From an uncultured bacterium (lineage in GTDB: Bacteria > Patescibacteria > JAEDAM01 > Absconditabacterales > Absconditicoccaceae): a stretch of DNA of 9,193 bases. The DNA is taken from positions 1 to 9,193 of the forward strand of contig CALFEN010000191.1 in the NCBI GenBank assembly GCA_937950065.1, read 5' to 3'. The position numbers and the translations under genes are program-made. Under the pieces are notes generated by a model. That model was not told the origin of the DNA. It made no database searches and saw nothing but the letters and a program-made list of their open reading frames with translations. Below are positions 7,408 through 9,193 of the stretch, one piece after another; the stretch's first letter is position 1, and every line of letters starts with the position of its first letter.

Positions 7408-7926
7408 ATGAAAAAATTTTTACTAAAGTCTATTTTATTTAGTATCATTTTTTGTAGCTTTTGTGCTGCCACTTATTTCTTAATAAAAGCTCGGACAAGT
7501 ACTAATCCAAACTTATGAGATGATGGCACAAGTCTCTATACCAATTCCAATGAAACTCTGACCGCTGCTAAACGAAATGCTCTTGTTGATAGAACTATGT
7601 CTTGTCCTAGCGGATTCACGTTATTGGCAAACCAAGGTAATGTAATGTGATGTTTGGAAACGAACTTAGAATCTGCCACTACCTTTGCAAGTGCTATGTC
7701 CAATTGTTATACTACATATTGATGAAGAGTTGCAAATTTTAATGAATTATATCTCGGATTTTCAGTTTTTTCATTAGCTTGAGCATCTTCTGTTTTACGA
7801 ATATGAGAAATGTATGTAGAGTCAACAAATAGATGACCTATGACTTATACTCACTCACCTTCTTCTTTCAGTTTTGGCTTACTAAATAGTGGTTCTTATC
7901 AATATCGTTGTTTTGTTTCTAGATAA
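7408..7926 (+). CDS. Membrane-anchored protein with divergent lectin-like head (family member 5)
   Basis: A 172-residue product (TGA = Gly, stop TAA) starting 24 bp after the previous stop. The anchor MKKFLLKSILFSIIF matches members 1 and 6, with two Cys in the membrane segment, and the linker carries TLTAAKRNALVDRTM. The head keeps CPSGF, VMGC, the Cys before TTYGGR and the final YRCFVSR. It lacks both the Cys equivalent to Cys97 of member 3 (TFASAMSNC instead of a Cys-x6-Cys) and the one near position 153. The joint loss suggests those two form a disulphide in the siblings. The REW motif is replaced by RIGEMYV, and the loops after FSVFSLAG are unlike any sibling. It is the most divergent head of its type here, and in-frame throughout, so not an obvious pseudogene. 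Confidence 0.82.
7474..7541 (+). repeat. 68-bp perfect direct repeat, copy 1
   Basis: Identical to 8016-8083 in the following gene, covering the end of the anchor and the linker. A 35-bp core of it (6280-6314) is also identical in member 3. The anchors before it and the heads after it diverge. Confidence 0.9.
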
Positions 7927-7949
7927 AATTTATTTTTTAATATAATATA

Positions 7950-8486
7950 ATGAAAAAGTTTTTATTAAAATCTACTTTATTTACTTTAATTTTCTGTGCT
8001 GGAATTAGTATAACCTATTTCTTAATAAAAGCTCGGACAAGTACTAATCCAAACTTATGAGATGATGGCACAAGTCTCTATACTAATTCCAATGAGACGC
8101 TGACCGCTGCAAAACGAAATGCTCTTGTCGATAAATCTATGTCCTGCCCTACAGGGTTTACTGCTATTACAAAAAACGGCAGCATGCTTGGGTGCTTGCA
8201 AAACACAAACGGCAGTGGTAAAACATGTCTAGATGCCATACAAGATTGTCGGAACAACTACGGAGGCAGGCTCCCTAGTTATTCAGAACTCTATATAGGA
8301 TTCAAAAATAATCTTATTACAATATGAACTGCTGGAATTCGAGAATGGACTGATAGTGGCTGATATTATTATAAAACTTCAGATTTTCAATCATGTTGAA
8401 TAATATCAAACAGCTCTCCGTACAATCCGAGTTATAAAATTTATACTGATACAAGTATTTACTACCGCTGCTTTATACCTAGATAG
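7950..8486 (+). CDS. Membrane-anchored protein with C-type-lectin-like head (family member 6)
   Basis: A 178-residue product (TGA = Gly, stop TAG), 23 bp after the previous stop. The anchor MKKFLLKSTLFTLIFC resembles members 1 and 5. The linker DNA is identical to member 5 for 68 bp. The head (CPTGFTAI, MLGC, TCLDAIQDC, YGGRLPSYSELYIGF, REWTDSG, SCGII, YYRCFIPR) is closest to member 3. So its N-terminal half follows one sibling and its C-terminal half another. Aligned with member 3, glycines written TGA in one gene are GGC, GGT or GGA in the other at several positions, for example before SML, in SGK and in YGGR. It appears to be the last gene of the cluster. Function is inferred as surface recognition or adhesion. 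Confidence 0.85.
8016..8083 (+). repeat. 68-bp perfect direct repeat, copy 2
   Basis: Partner of 7474-7541. The distance between copies is 542 bp, about one gene length, so unequal recombination between them would delete or duplicate a head domain in frame. Confidence 0.9.
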
Positions 8487-8506
8487 GTTGATCTATCAAA
8501 AAATAC

Positions 8507-8534
8507 TTGAAATTTCTAACTATTTCAATAAAAA
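8507..8534 (+). promoter_or_regulatory. Weak promoter candidate for sufB
   Basis: TTGAAA (8507-8512), a 16-bp spacer and TAAAAA (8529-8534) keep the spacing of the other promoters, but the -10 is poor. An alternative TATAAT at 8546-8551 has no good -35 and lies inside the hairpin at 8539-8565. The true start is uncertain. Confidence 0.35.
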
Positions 8535-8538
8535 AGCT

Positions 8539-8565
8539 ATTAGCTTATAATATTTTTAAGCTAAT
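8539..8565 (+). other. Hairpin in the 8487-8595 region before sufB
   Basis: ATTAGCTTA (8539-8547) pairs perfectly with TAAGCTAAT (8557-8565) around a 9-nt A/T loop. No T-run follows on the plus strand, so it is a poor plus-strand terminator. It may be the end of the lectin-like gene transcript or a leader element of sufB. A second small inverted repeat, TTGAT-CT-ATCAA, lies at 8488-8499, right after the preceding stop codon. Confidence 0.4.
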
Positions 8566-8595
8566 AAAAATACAAAATTAATTAAAAATATAAAA

Positions 8596-9193
8596 ATGAA
8601 TGAAAATTTTATAGAATTGCCTGATAATATCAAATATTCTGTCATGTTAAAATGACTAGACGAGAATGTAGTAAAAAAAATTTCCTATGAAAACAACGAA
8701 CCTGCACGAATGACGGAACACAGATTAAAAAGTTTGGAAATATTTAATAATAAACCTATGCCTGCGTGGGGAGCAGATTTATCAGCTTTAAATTTTGATG
8801 AGATAGTTTTTTTTGCGAAACCTGAAGCCATAGTAGACAATGCCCAAAAACGAGAAGAAGTTCCAGCAGATATCAAGGAAAAATTTGAAAAACTTGGTAT
8901 CCCGGAAGCTGAAAGGAAATATTTGGCAGGTGCTGGCTGACAGTTTGATTCCAGTTCTTTTTATCATAAGATCAAAGAAAAACGAGAGAAACTTTGAATA
9001 ATTTTTGAAGATATGAATCTGGCACTGCACAATCACCCTGATATTATCAAAAAATATTTTATGAAACTTGTGCCGCCTACAGATCACAAATTTGCCGCTC
9101 TGCACGGAGCCGTCTGGAGCGGTGGAACTTTTATATATATTCCGCAGGGCGTTAAACTTACAGAGCCTCTGCAGACTTATTTTAGAATGAACA
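8596..9193 (+). CDS. sufB: SufB, Fe-S cluster assembly scaffold (3' end beyond window)
   Basis: The first 199 codons are present and the frame is open at the window edge; full-length family members are about 465-495 residues. Recognisable family blocks are MPAWGADLSALNFDEIVFFA after an N-terminal helix region, then the YIPQGVKLTEPLQTYFRMN motif at the end of the window, which starts the beta-helix core of SufB/SufD proteins. SufB forms a complex with SufC (ATPase) and SufD or a second SufB, and receives sulphur from SufS to build Fe-S clusters in the cytoplasm. Neighbouring suf genes are expected downstream but are not visible. The start ATG at 8596 is the first in frame and is preceded only by A/T sequence. 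TGA codes Gly at a few positions, for example in AGAGGQ and KLGII. Confidence 0.93.

Noticed and set aside
8139..8327. Independent 62-residue gene
   Set aside because: It is the TGA-to-TGA part of the gene at 7950-8486 in the same frame.
6184..8486. Diversity-generating retroelement with lectin-fold targets
   Set aside because: The heads look C-type-lectin-like, as in known targets, but no reverse transcriptase or template repeat is in the window and the differences among paralogues are not adenine-restricted.
479..8486. Classical type IV pilins
   Set aside because: The anchors lack the G|FTLIE prepilin cleavage motif and the conserved Glu5, so a pilin assignment is not supported despite the short hydrophobic N-terminus.
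1..9193. CRISPR array, tRNA genes, insertion sequences
   Set aside because: No regularly spaced short repeats, no cloverleaf with a T-loop GGTTCRA and no transposase or terminal inverted repeats were seen. The long direct repeats are within paralogous genes.

Overview
This strongly AT-rich window is most likely from a Candidate Phyla Radiation bacterium that reads UGA as glycine (genetic code 25: Gracilibacteria/BD1-5 or Absconditabacteria/SR1). The evidence is internal. Every real gene is interrupted by in-frame TGA that must be sense. Paralogues in the window put TGA opposite GGA, GGC or GGT at aligned glycines. A TGA also encodes a glycine of the ABC signature motif (SLSGGQK) in the SMC-like ATPase. 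Under the standard code almost nothing here is an intact gene; under code 25 eight complete genes and one partial gene appear. No Shine-Dalgarno sequence is visible before any start.

Layout. (1) At 49-306 on the minus strand is a GC-rich island in an AT-rich setting. It looks like a structured non-coding RNA, with its own promoter, a closing stem joining its two ends and a strong intrinsic terminator. I cannot name its family. (2) At 479-1632 are two tandem genes for short membrane-anchored proteins with a shared linker and related beta-type heads. A bidirectional terminator follows. (3) At 1772-4204 is an 810-residue SbcC/Rad50-like ATPase with a shortened coiled coil and an odd zinc hook, and no SbcD partner in view. 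(4) At 4290-5018 is an unrecognised 242-residue soluble protein with a consensus promoter. It runs tail-to-tail into a minus-strand cation diffusion facilitator (5015-6043), and the two stop codons overlap in one TTAA. (5) At 6184-8486 are four more members of the anchored family, now with cysteine-rich, C-type-lectin-like heads. The last three are spaced like an operon. (6) From 8596 to the window end is the N-terminal part of sufB (Fe-S cluster assembly scaffold).

The most striking content is the six-member anchored family. Each protein has an N-terminal membrane anchor, a linker with a TLTAxKRNxLxDR-type motif, and one of two unrelated head domains. Anchors, linkers and heads occur in different combinations, and blocks of near-identical DNA (133 bp and 68 bp perfect matches) lie between otherwise divergent sequence. 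This points to shuffling or gene conversion of a surface-display repertoire, plausible for an episymbiont that must touch other cells. The function is inferred.

Seven promoter candidates share an exact 16-bp spacer between a TTGA-type -35 and a TATAAT-like -10. Intergenic stretches are short (23-171 bp) and no gene-free stretch exceeds 300 bases except the ncRNA region at the left edge, described in the list.
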